Shown piece by piece: positions 1 to 7,727 of a DNA stretch of 9,449 bases. The first letter of the stretch is position 1. Each line of letters starts with the position of its first letter. The notes under the pieces are model-generated. The model ran no database searches, had not been told where the DNA came from, and was given only the letters and a program-made list of their open reading frames with translations. The stretch lies in assembly GCA_028287665.1 (NCBI GenBank), contig JAQBPF010000191.1, positions 1-9,449 of the forward strand, given 5' to 3'. Made by a program: the position numbers and the translations under genes. The stretch comes from Deinococcus sp. (GTDB lineage Bacteria; Deinococcota; Deinococci; Deinococcales; Deinococcaceae).

Positions 1-1177
1 GCTCCACCGGAACCTTGGTGCGCTCGCTCAGGCCAATGGCGGTGATGTGTTCGCGCTCCTCAATCAGGTCGCCGCTTTCTATCAGGGCGGCGGTCACGGC
101 CTTGCGTGCTGCAAAGCGTTCCATGCCCCGGAAGGCTTCGGGCACCAGATCGGAAGTCAGATTGCCGTGCAGGTCGATCACGCTGGGGCGGGGGAGACCG
201 TGGCGCTCGCCCACCTCGAAGTCGGTGGCGTCGTGGGCAGGCGTGATTTTCAGTGCGCCGACGCCAAAGCCCATCTCTACGGCTTCATCGGCAAGGATCG
301 GAATCAGGCGGCCCGTGAGGGGAATCCGCGCCTGCTGGCCCACGAGGTGCTTGAACCGCTCGTCTTCGGGATGCACAGCGATGGCCTGATCGGCAAAGAT
401 CGTTTCGGGGCGCACGGTGGCAATCCGGATTTCACCTATCTCACCGTTGCTGGCGGGCTGGGCCGGGTCTTCCAACTTATAGGCCAGCGTGGTCATCTTG
501 CCCTTGCGTTCCTCGCGGTCCACTTCCAGTTCGCTGAGGGTGGTCTGCGCCGCCGGGTCCCAGTTCACGATGCGCTCGCCCCGGTACGCCAGCCCCTCGT
601 GGTACAGCCGCACGAATTGGGCACGCACGGCGCGGCTCAGGCCCTCGTCCATCGTAAACCGCTCGCGCGTCCAGTCCACGCTGACGCCCAGGCGGGTCAA
701 CTGGCTCAGAATCACGCCGCCCGACTGCCCCTTCCAGTCCCACACGCGCTTCAGGAACTCTTCGCGCCCCAGATCAAAGCGCGACTGACCAGCCTCGCGC
801 AACTGCTTTTCCACCACGCCCTGCGTCGCAATACCCGCGTGATCCATGCCCGGCAGATACAGCGCCTCGAAGCCCGCCATGCGCTTGAAGCGGATCAGCG
901 TATCGATCAGAGTGTTGTCCAGTGCGTGCCCCAGGTGCAGGTTGCCGGTCACGTTGGGCGGCGGAATCACGATGGTAAATGGGGGCTTGCCGCTGTTGGC
1001 ATCGGCCCGGAAGGGCTCGCTGCGCCAGCGTCCGGCCCAGGCGGGTTCAATGGTGGCGGGGTCGAATTGCTTGGCCAGCGCAGAGGTGTTTTCAGAGGTT
1101 TCGGCAGTCAGATCGGCGGCGGCAGTGTCGGGGGTGGTATCGGCGGGGGTCGTGTCAGCAGGCGTGGGGTCAGTCAT
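1..1177 (-). CDS. valS: Valyl-tRNA synthetase, N-terminal 392 residues (runs off left edge)
   Basis: Class I aminoacyl-tRNA synthetase that charges tRNA-Val in the cytoplasm. The HIGH signature is the HLGH at residues 81-84, inside PPPNVTGNLHLGHAL. NWDP with the following LSELEV (about 205-218) leads into the CP1 editing domain, marked by VRPET (about 255-259) and KITPAHD (about 310-316), which hydrolyses mischarged Thr-tRNA. The KMSKS loop and anticodon domain lie beyond the window. The ATG at 1177 is supported by AGGAG eight bases upstream and by an 8-base overlap with the end of the NUDIX gene, which suggests translational coupling. The first 35 or so residues are a low-complexity Thr/Pro/Asp/Ala tail (PADTTPADTTPDT) ahead of the usual QFDP start of the fold. 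Expression should depend on the valine T-box upstream of the NUDIX gene. The family call is very secure. Confidence 0.97.
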   Translation of the reverse strand, partial: MTDPTPADTTPADTTPDTAAADLTAETSENTSALAKQFDPATIEPAWAGRWRSEPFRADANSGKPPFTIVIPPPNVTGNLHLGHALDNTLIDTLIRFKRMAGFEALYLPGMDHAGIATQGVVEKQLREAGQSRFDLGREEFLKRVWDWKGQSGGVILSQLTRLGVSVDWTRERFTMDEGLSRAVRAQFVRLYHEGLAYRGERIVNWDPAAQTTLSELEVDREERKGKMTTLAYKLEDPAQPASNGEIGEIRIATVRPETIFADQAIAVHPEDERFKHLVGQQARIPLTGRLIPILADEAVEMGFGVGALKITPAHDATDFEVGERHGLPRPSVIDLHGNLTSDLVPEAFRGMERFAARKAVTAALIESGDLIEEREHITAIGLSERTKVPVE

Positions 1178-1676
1178 GGGCAAGGCTCCTGTTTGGGGAG
1201 TGATTCAGGTCAGCGGATTCGGCAAGGAAGGAATGTAGGTGAGGGAGCGCGGCATCCATCTCCCAGTCCAGTTCGGGGCGGCTCAGATCAGCCCAGCGGA
1301 AGGCGAACCGGTGGCCGTCTGCGTGCTGAATCCAGTTTGGGGACATGTCAGCGGGCGCGGCAAAAGCGAAGGCGTAACACACTTGGCGGGTGAACCGTTC
1401 CGGGGTCTGGGCTTCCCAGCGGTAGGCAGCTAAAAAATGTGGGTGGCTGAGCGTCAGGCCGGATTCCTCCCGCAACTCACGCACGGCGGCTTCGGCTGGG
1501 GTTTCGCCCGCTTCCACGCCCCCCGCTGGCACTTGCACGCCCGCGTCTGGCACGTCCGCATGATCGAACACCAACATCTTCAGACTGTCCTGCACAAAGC
1601 AGAGAACCTTTTCGCGTAGACCCAGAGCTTGGGCGTCTGCCCTCGCTTCAGTTTCGGAATTGTAGAATGTGACCAC
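1170..1676 (-). CDS. NUDIX hydrolase, first gene of the T-box/valS operon
   Basis: A 168-residue NUDIX-fold hydrolase that should cleave a nucleoside diphosphate linked to another moiety. Its substrate cannot be read from the sequence. The complete Nudix box GX5EX7REUXEEXGU is present at about residues 52-74, from GGVEAGE to RELREESGL, so the Mg-binding glutamates are intact. No signal peptide or membrane segment is visible. I chose the GTG at 1676 because GGAGGT lies six bases upstream and because the same frame further upstream runs through the T-box terminator hairpin, which cannot be coding. The stop codon overlaps the valS start by 8 bases, so the two genes should be co-transcribed and translationally coupled. 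Its position directly behind a valine T-box implies induction when tRNA-Val is uncharged. A repair or housecleaning role is only a guess. Confidence 0.92.
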   Translation of the reverse strand: MVTFYNSETEARADAQALGLREKVLCFVQDSLKMLVFDHADVPDAGVQVPAGGVEAGETPAEAAVRELREESGLTLSHPHFLAAYRWEAQTPERFTRQVCYAFAFAAPADMSPNWIQHADGHRFAFRWADLSRPELDWEMDAALPHLHSFLAESADLNHSPNRSLAHD

Positions 1677-1682
1677 CGATCC

Positions 1683-1688
1683 ACCTCC
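1683..1688 (-). promoter_or_regulatory. Ribosome binding site GGAGGT of the NUDIX gene
   Basis: GGAGGT sits six bases before the GTG at 1676 and just downstream of the T-box terminator T-run. It fixes a GTG start that would otherwise be missed. An ATG overlapping this site at 1690 is in another frame. Confidence 0.8.
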
Positions 1689-1713
1689 ATTCTCGCCGCC
1701 CGTTGGCAACAAC

Positions 1714-1760
1714 AAAAAACGCCTCGTCCGCCGGAATCGCTTCCGGACGCGGACGAGACG
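1714..1760 (-). terminator. T-box intrinsic terminator
   Basis: Eleven pairs join 1760-1750 (CGTCTCGTCCG) to 1730-1720 (CGGACGAGGCG). Stacked inside is CCGGAA/TTCCGG closed by a GCGA tetraloop, and six T follow at 1719-1714. This is the OFF-state hairpin of the leader, competing with the antiterminator. It may also stop read-through from the 252-residue gene upstream. Confidence 0.92.
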
Positions 1761-2011
1761 TGAGGCCCTGATGTCCCGTGGTACCACCGCACTTCCCTGC
1801 TGAATGCAGGGCGCTCTTGCTGCGCTGTATCGGGCGCACCCGGACGGGTCTACTGTTCTCCGCACTGGCTCAATCTGCACTGGCTCAGGCGGAAAAGTTC
1901 TACCGTCTTGCTCGCGGGCGACATTCTCTGGTGGCCTGACCGCCCCGGCTCTCAGTCTCGGCGGGGCTTCCTGTGGGGGCCGAACATCCAGATACTCTTC
2001 CCGGTCACTGC
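1714..2011 (-). ncRNA. T-box riboswitch leader, valine (GUC) specifier
   Basis: A tRNA-sensing transcription-attenuation leader of about 300 nt ahead of the NUDIX-valS operon. The Stem I base begins GCAGTGACCGGG. The loop E strand AGTA (1996-1993) faces GAA (1926-1924), with CGGG/CCCG below and TCTGG/CCAGA above. As in canonical T-boxes, GAA plus one base is followed by the specifier, here GUC at 1922-1920, a valine codon. GAGCA follows, as expected for the K-turn strand. A 6-bp hairpin CCCTGC/GCAGGG (1811-1795) precedes the T-box sequence GCGGTGGTACCACGGGA (1790-1774). Its UGGU (1786-1783) would pair with a tRNA ACCA end, fitting the A73 discriminator of tRNA-Val. A terminator closes the leader. 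By the known mechanism, uncharged tRNA-Val stabilises the antiterminator and allows transcription. The 5' end is estimated from the -10 box. Confidence 0.93.
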
Positions 2012-2017
2012 CCATTC

Positions 2018-2023
2018 AGTATA
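2018..2023 (-). promoter_or_regulatory. -10 box TATACT of the T-box/NUDIX/valS operon
   Basis: TATACT lies about 7 bases before the first bases of Stem I, placing the transcription start near 2011. No convincing -35 hexamer is seen at 16-18 bases upstream (that stretch is GC-rich). The box lies only 28 bases past the stop codon of the preceding gene, so the operon has its own promoter in a very tight gap. Confidence 0.65.
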
Positions 2024-2050
2024 CGGCGTACAGACACAGGCCGCCGGTGT

Positions 2051-2809
2051 TTATTTCTCGGCAGGCGCACCGGGCAAGTTGGCACTGGGCAAATCCGCAA
2101 TTTCAAAGCGGTACAGCAGCGGCTTTTTCAGGAAACCACGTGGAATGGCCACCGTGACGGTGCGGTACGGTACGCCCGTCACAGCTGCCCCCACCGGAAA
2201 AGTCAACACTTCGCTGCCCACGCGGGCGCTGCGGTCGCCTATGTCCAGCAGGCCTTCAGCGCGGCTCAGCACGTCATACGGATGCTGGATCATCACCGTC
2301 AGCTTGACCTGTTGGCCCACCAGGCTCCGCAGTGGGTTGGCGTCCTGTTCAAAGGCGGTGCGGATTTCGTCGGGCAGGCGTTCGCGCGTCACTTTCACGG
2401 CCAGCGCGTATTCGCCTATCGGGAACACCACCTCGCGGATCAAGGTCACGCCGTCGCCCTCTGCCTCGCGGAAGGCTTGCAGCAGGGCGGCGCGGCGGTT
2501 TTTCATCAGCGTCACGGGGGCCGTGGTGCCGCCTGTACTGCGCTGACCCATCGGAAAATCGCCGCGTTGAATAAAGCGCTCAGCCTGCAATAAGGTTTCC
2601 TCGCGGGTGCGGAAGGCGCGTTGCAATACGGGTTCATGGGGTTGCCAGTGGCCGCCCGAACCGCGCTGCATCCAGTCCACCCACAGCTCGAAGCGGTCCT
2701 GGTATTGCCAGCTGGGATGCGCTTGCGCTCCAGCGGCAGTGCCCGTGGCAGCTCGCCCCGCGCTTTCTTCTGAACTGTGCGTGCCGGGTCTAGACGTGAT
2801 CGCGCTCAT
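2051..2809 (-). CDS. Hypothetical protein of 252 residues
   Basis: I do not recognise the family. The ATG at 2809 has GGAGG six bases upstream, and codon use resembles its neighbours, so the gene looks real. The first 30 or so residues are Ser/Thr/Ala/Gly-rich and probably disordered. A charged and aromatic block then follows (YQDRFELWVDWMQRG), then a long mixed alpha/beta region. Near residues 150-235 are strand-rich stretches such as QVKLTVMIQHPYDVL and VPYRTVTVAIPRGFL. No signal peptide, membrane segment, cysteine cluster or nucleotide-binding motif is visible, so a soluble cytoplasmic protein is likely. It appears to be a single gene: 198 bases separate it from the DUF4388 gene upstream, and the separately promoted T-box leader lies just downstream. 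No function is proposed. Confidence 0.85.
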   Translation of the reverse strand: MSAITSRPGTHSSEESAGRAATGTAAGAQAHPSWQYQDRFELWVDWMQRGSGGHWQPHEPVLQRAFRTREETLLQAERFIQRGDFPMGQRSTGGTTAPVTLMKNRRAALLQAFREAEGDGVTLIREVVFPIGEYALAVKVTRERLPDEIRTAFEQDANPLRSLVGQQVKLTVMIQHPYDVLSRAEGLLDIGDRSARVGSEVLTFPVGAAVTGVPYRTVTVAIPRGFLKKPLLYRFEIADLPSANLPGAPAEK

Positions 2810-2948
2810 GCGTATCCTCCACTGCCCCCATCATGCCTGAGCTTGCGGGCGCGTGGGCAAGAGCGTCCACACATCAAGCTCATCTGGAGCGCGAACTCTG
2901 GCCCAACAGTCAACTTCTGGCGGGAAGTCATCCGCTTCCAGGCGTGCC

Positions 2949-2969
2949 GGATACCCCAACTGGGTGTCC
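2949..2969. other. Short inverted repeat in the gap upstream of the 252-residue gene
   Basis: GGATACCC-CAACT-GGGTGTCC forms an 8-bp stem with one G-U pair when read as plus-strand RNA. On the minus strand, the direction of the flanking genes, that pair becomes a C-A mismatch. No T-run follows on either strand, so it is not a standard terminator. It could be an operator or have no function. The rest of 2810-3007 shows only an isolated TTGACT on the minus strand without a paired -10 box. Confidence 0.3.
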
Positions 2970-3007
2970 AATACGCCACCTTGACTCACTCTCTACAGGG
3001 GTGGTCC

Positions 3008-3529
3008 TCAGCCGACTTCGATCAGCCCCGCGGTCAGAAAAGGCTTGAGGGTATCAAGCACCTGTCTGGGGGCCAGACCGCTGCGGTCGAGCAGAGTCCG
3101 CAGGGGCACACCGTCGGGAACCATGCTCAGCGCGCGGTATTGATTGCGGGTCACGGGCTGCGAATCGTTCCAGCGGGCGGTGAAGCGCACAGGCCGGTCC
3201 CAGTTGGGAAAGGAACGCAGCAGTTCTATCCAGGCCTCGTGGTCATCCAACATACGCCGCAGCGTGGCGTCGCGCCGCAGGGCCAACGTCCGCACGGGTG
3301 GAATGAGGTTGGGCTCGAACTGAAATTGGCCGCCGTCCAAACTGGCCATCATCTGGAGGGCTGCTTCGCCGCTGAGATTGCCTGATTGGGCGTGGATCAC
3401 CTCGCCCGGATCGAGCCACAGAATCCCGCCGCGTGCATGCTCTACGCTAAAACGCCCTGCCCGTCCGCTCGATAGCAGCATCTGCATAACCGACAAGAGA
3501 GGAAAAATAGCCAGATCGCCACGTACCAT
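3008..3529 (-). CDS. DUF4388 (PatA N-terminal-like) domain protein
   Basis: A 173-residue protein opening with a DUF4388 domain. The motif GDLAIFPLLSVMQMLLSSGRAG is followed by FSVEHARGGILWLDPGEVIHAQSG and a LSGEAALQMMASLDGGQFQFEPN block, together roughly residues 4-74. The last 25 or so residues (SGLAPRQVLDTLKPFLTAGLIEVG) look like a helix-turn-helix or winged-helix tail. Family members occur alone or fused to signalling domains, and their biochemical role is poorly defined. I chose the ATG at 3529, giving MVRGDLAIF, because a TAGAAT box ends ten bases before it. An in-frame ATG at 3541 would add four residues but overlaps that box. Neither start has a Shine-Dalgarno. The gene stands alone, with gaps of about 200 and 290 bases on either side. 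The domain call is good but the start is uncertain. Confidence 0.85.
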   Translation of the reverse strand: MVRGDLAIFPLLSVMQMLLSSGRAGRFSVEHARGGILWLDPGEVIHAQSGNLSGEAALQMMASLDGGQFQFEPNLIPPVRTLALRRDATLRRMLDDHEAWIELLRSFPNWDRPVRFTARWNDSQPVTRNQYRALSMVPDGVPLRTLLDRSGLAPRQVLDTLKPFLTAGLIEVG

Positions 3530-3539
3530 GAGTAAACGC

Positions 3540-3545
3540 ATTCTA
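3540..3545 (-). promoter_or_regulatory. Possible -10 box TAGAAT of the DUF4388 gene
   Basis: TAGAAT fits TANNNT and ends ten bases before the ATG at 3529, which would give a leaderless or nearly leaderless transcript. No -35 element is evident, because the upstream 100 bases are G/C-run rich. Confidence 0.35.
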
Positions 3546-3546
3546 A

Positions 3547-3609
3547 GGGCTGGGGGTTCGAAAGGGCAGGGGTCAGCTTTCGGCGGTGGGGGGGTAGGGT
3601 AGGCAGGGG
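3547..3609 (+). other. Two tandem G-quadruplex-capable tracts
   Basis: On the plus strand, 3547-3572 has four G-runs (3, 5, 3 and 4) with loops of 2, 7 and 2 bases. At 3588-3609, a run of seven G is followed by runs of 3 and 4 with short loops, which can also supply four G-triplets. Both fit G3+N1-7. They lie just upstream of the DUF4388 start, on the template strand for that gene. Folding and any effect on transcription are inferred. The rest of 3542-3745 has no convincing gene. Confidence 0.55.
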
Positions 3610-3745
3610 CTTTCAGCTCCGCGAGAAGTCATACGCTCAGTCTGCTGTGCCGCCATCTTCTTGGGGGAGCGACAAGAGCTCTTCTCCATACCTCCAAGGG
3701 GGTGGTGCGTGGGCAACGGGGAGTTGGCGGACAACGCCGAAAGCC

Positions 3746-3794
3746 AAAAAAGAGCCAAGCAAGGCACTGCATCAACAAACACAGTGCCCGCTTG
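3746..3794 (-). terminator. Intrinsic terminator after ndh
   Basis: Reading the minus strand, the hairpin starts 21 bases past the ndh stop. CAAGC pairs with GCTTG outside and GGCACTG pairs with CAGTGCC inside, with a small asymmetric internal loop between them and a 12-base apical loop. Four bases later come six T (3751-3746). It would separate ndh from the DUF4388 gene. Confidence 0.75.
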
Positions 3795-3815
3795 ACCCTT
3801 CTGAACAGATTGGTT

Positions 3816-4955
<1,140 letters not shown>

Positions 4956-5261
4956 ATGCTTGCTCCTGTGGGGGAACCGCTGGGGCAACCCCCAAGATTC
5001 CTGTGAATTGATTCACGAGGTAGGTTTCAGGCAGACTCCCGCCTGTCTAACGCTTTACAGTGTACACCTTACACCAACTCTCCGCGCCTCCCTAAGAAGG
5101 GTCTTTTGGTTGGATCAAGGCGTCAGGCGGTAAGAGATTCGGGGTCAAAATCCTGTGTGGCTCGGCATTCTCTACAAACACCTTGCACTCTACCCAGTCT
5201 AGATGCTGTCACGGCCCGCGTTGCAACTTTTGATGCAGTCTGGCGGCAAGGCTGTGGGTAT
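4956..5261. other. Intergenic region: ndh control region and DUF1345 3' flank
   Basis: No gene is visible in these 306 bases. The ndh-proximal part holds its ribosome site and the palindrome at 5002-5017. Further up on the minus strand are a weak TTAGAC/AAACCT pair with 17-base spacing and a TACACT inside the 8-bp palindrome GTGTACAC (5060-5067). Neither makes a convincing promoter. Next to the DUF1345 stop there is a 5-bp GTGGG/CCCAC hairpin without a T-run, so its terminator is not resolved. Confidence 0.5.
5002..5017. promoter_or_regulatory. Candidate Rex or CRP/DdrI operator upstream of ndh
   Basis: TGTGAATTGATTCACG contains the perfect palindrome GTGAAT-TG-ATTCAC. It fits the Rex pattern TTGTGAA-N4-TTCACAA in its core, and equally the CRP-type TGTGA-N6-TCACA with one end mismatch. 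It lies 47-62 bases before the ndh ATG. A NADH/NAD-sensing Rex site ahead of an NADH dehydrogenase makes physiological sense, but the sequence alone cannot separate the two regulators. Confidence 0.55.
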
Positions 5262-5927
5262 TCATCCCACCAATCCGGCCACCGCGTTGATCGTCACAGC
5301 GATAATCACGGTCACGAATATGTAGGAGAGCAGCGCGTGTCCCAGCAGCAGGCGGCGCATGGCCCCGGAGGTCAGATTGGTGTCGCTGACCTGAAAAGTC
5401 ATGCCGATGGTGAACGACAGGTAGGCAAAATCGCGGTAATCCGGGTCTTTGAGCAGGTCCGATTCACCTTCCAGAAAATTGATACCCCTGGCCCCATCGT
5501 CGTAGTAACGGTGGGCATAGTGCAGCGTGTACTGGGTATGCACCAGCAGCCAGGACAGCACCACCGTCAGCACGGCCAGCGCGGTCATGCCAATCTTGTC
5601 CAGCCCTTCTTTTGGCCCCGCCTCGTGCAGCGCAAAGCCCACACCGACCAGACTGACCAGGGCCGTCAGCGTGGTCAGGAAGGCTGCGACGGCGCGGGTA
5701 TCGTCTTCGCGGGTGGCAATCTGACGGGTGCGCTCGCCGTCAGCCCGCAGCATGACGGCCCACAGGCGGCTGAGATGCACGGCGCAGAAAACTGCCCAAC
5801 CGAGCAGAACGCGGCCTTCCCAGGGCAGACCACGCGGCACGAAAACGACGAGCAGGAGCCAGACCAGCGTCCCCGCTCCTGCGGCAACCGCCAGATGAGT
5901 GCCAGCGGTTCTGGATTCATGGAGCAT
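5262..5927 (-). CDS. DUF1345 family integral membrane protein
   Basis: A 221-residue protein with about five or six membrane segments, near residues 12-30, 39-59, 80-100, 113-131, possibly 166-181, and 195-218. Family hallmarks are HTQYTLHYAHRYY (130-142) and DFAYLSFTIGMTFQVSDT (166-183). Members are uncharacterised, and no transport or enzymatic role can be assigned. I chose the ATG at 5927 because a TATCCT box lies six bases upstream, a spacing typical of leaderless Deinococcus genes, and because the family normally starts shortly before the first helix. An ATG at 5960 would add 11 residues, has no ribosome site, and would place the -10 box inside the gene. It follows proS by 87 bases with no clear terminator between, so some read-through from proS is possible. 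Confidence 0.88.
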   Translation of the reverse strand: MLHESRTAGTHLAVAAGAGTLVWLLLVVFVPRGLPWEGRVLLGWAVFCAVHLSRLWAVMLRADGERTRQIATREDDTRAVAAFLTTLTALVSLVGVGFALHEAGPKEGLDKIGMTALAVLTVVLSWLLVHTQYTLHYAHRYYDDGARGINFLEGESDLLKDPDYRDFAYLSFTIGMTFQVSDTNLTSGAMRRLLLGHALLSYIFVTVIIAVTINAVAGLVG

Positions 5928-5933
5928 GTGGGG

Positions 5934-5939
5934 AGGATA
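5934..5939 (-). promoter_or_regulatory. -10 box TATCCT for leaderless DUF1345 transcript
   Basis: TATCCT (TANNNT) is followed by CCCCAC and then the ATG at 5927, so transcription would begin at or next to the start codon. No Shine-Dalgarno is present. No good -35 hexamer is seen. Confidence 0.5.
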
Positions 5940-6014
5940 GAGCCTGGCGGGCAGGCACATCTTGAAAGCCGGAGAAGGTCCGGGTTGCCCTTCCTCCCTC
6001 CTACACCTGATCCC

Positions 6015-7514
<1,500 letters not shown>

Positions 7515-7521
7515 TGCCTGC

Positions 7522-7527
7522 AGGATA
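7522..7527 (-). promoter_or_regulatory. -10 box TATCCT for leaderless proS transcript
   Basis: The same hexamer as ahead of the DUF1345 gene. Seven bases separate it from the ATG at 7514, and no ribosome site lies between. No clear -35 element is visible. Confidence 0.5.
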
Positions 7528-7688
7528 ACGGCTGCGGGGTGCGGATAGGCAGTTAGGCCGACTGGGGGTAGGCTGCATGATTGGCGGATCGGCTGCGGAG
7601 GGTGCGCCCACGGGCCATTCTGAGAAGTAGGACTCCACAAGAACTGGGCCGATTCCGTCTGACGGCTTTGAGGTTCAGGCGATGGGGG

Positions 7689-7715
7689 TTGACCGTGAAG
7701 CCTGAGTGGTAGAAT
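7689..7715 (+). promoter_or_regulatory. Promoter of the potassium-uptake operon
   Basis: TTGACC (7689-7694) and TAGAAT (7710-7715) are separated by 15 bases, slightly short. The ATG follows 12 bases after the -10 box, leaving a leader of only about five bases and no Shine-Dalgarno. The rest of the 213-base divergent gap with proS shows no other recognisable element. Confidence 0.55.
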
Positions 7716-7727
7716 CCGCCGTTCCCC

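Noticed and set aside
47..1393. Plus-strand open frame of 448 residues antisense to valS
   Set aside because: It is a high-GC shadow frame. The His/Gly/Gln-rich composition mirrors valS codons, and the minus-strand protein is an unmistakable ValRS.
1677..2015. Upstream extension of the NUDIX reading frame to 281 residues
   Set aside because: It translates straight through the T-box Stem I, antiterminator and terminator. The extension is Arg/Pro-rich with no family match, and a GTG with GGAGGT starts at 1676.
3674..3683. AAGAGCTCTT palindrome
   Set aside because: A 10-base self-complementary word without flanking symmetry, not associated with a promoter or terminator.
3573..3685. Small minus-strand frame starting MEKSSCRSPKK after GGAGGT
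   Set aside because: GGAGGT abuts the ATG with no spacer, the peptide is low complexity and it runs through the G-rich tract. Nothing supports translation.
5055..5075. GTGTACAC palindrome and repeated GGTGTA upstream of ndh
   Set aside because: The match is only 8 bases and does not extend. The repeat copies are short, with no spacing that fits a known operator.
5110..5165. tRNA-like stretch with GGCGGTAAGAG and GGGGTCAAAATCC
   Set aside because: There is no acceptor or anticodon stem pairing and the T-arm does not close. The resemblance is superficial.
5928..6014. GGAG/CTCC-type hairpin between proS and the DUF1345 gene as terminator
   Set aside because: The stem needs a two-base bulge and no T-run follows, so it is not a credible intrinsic terminator.
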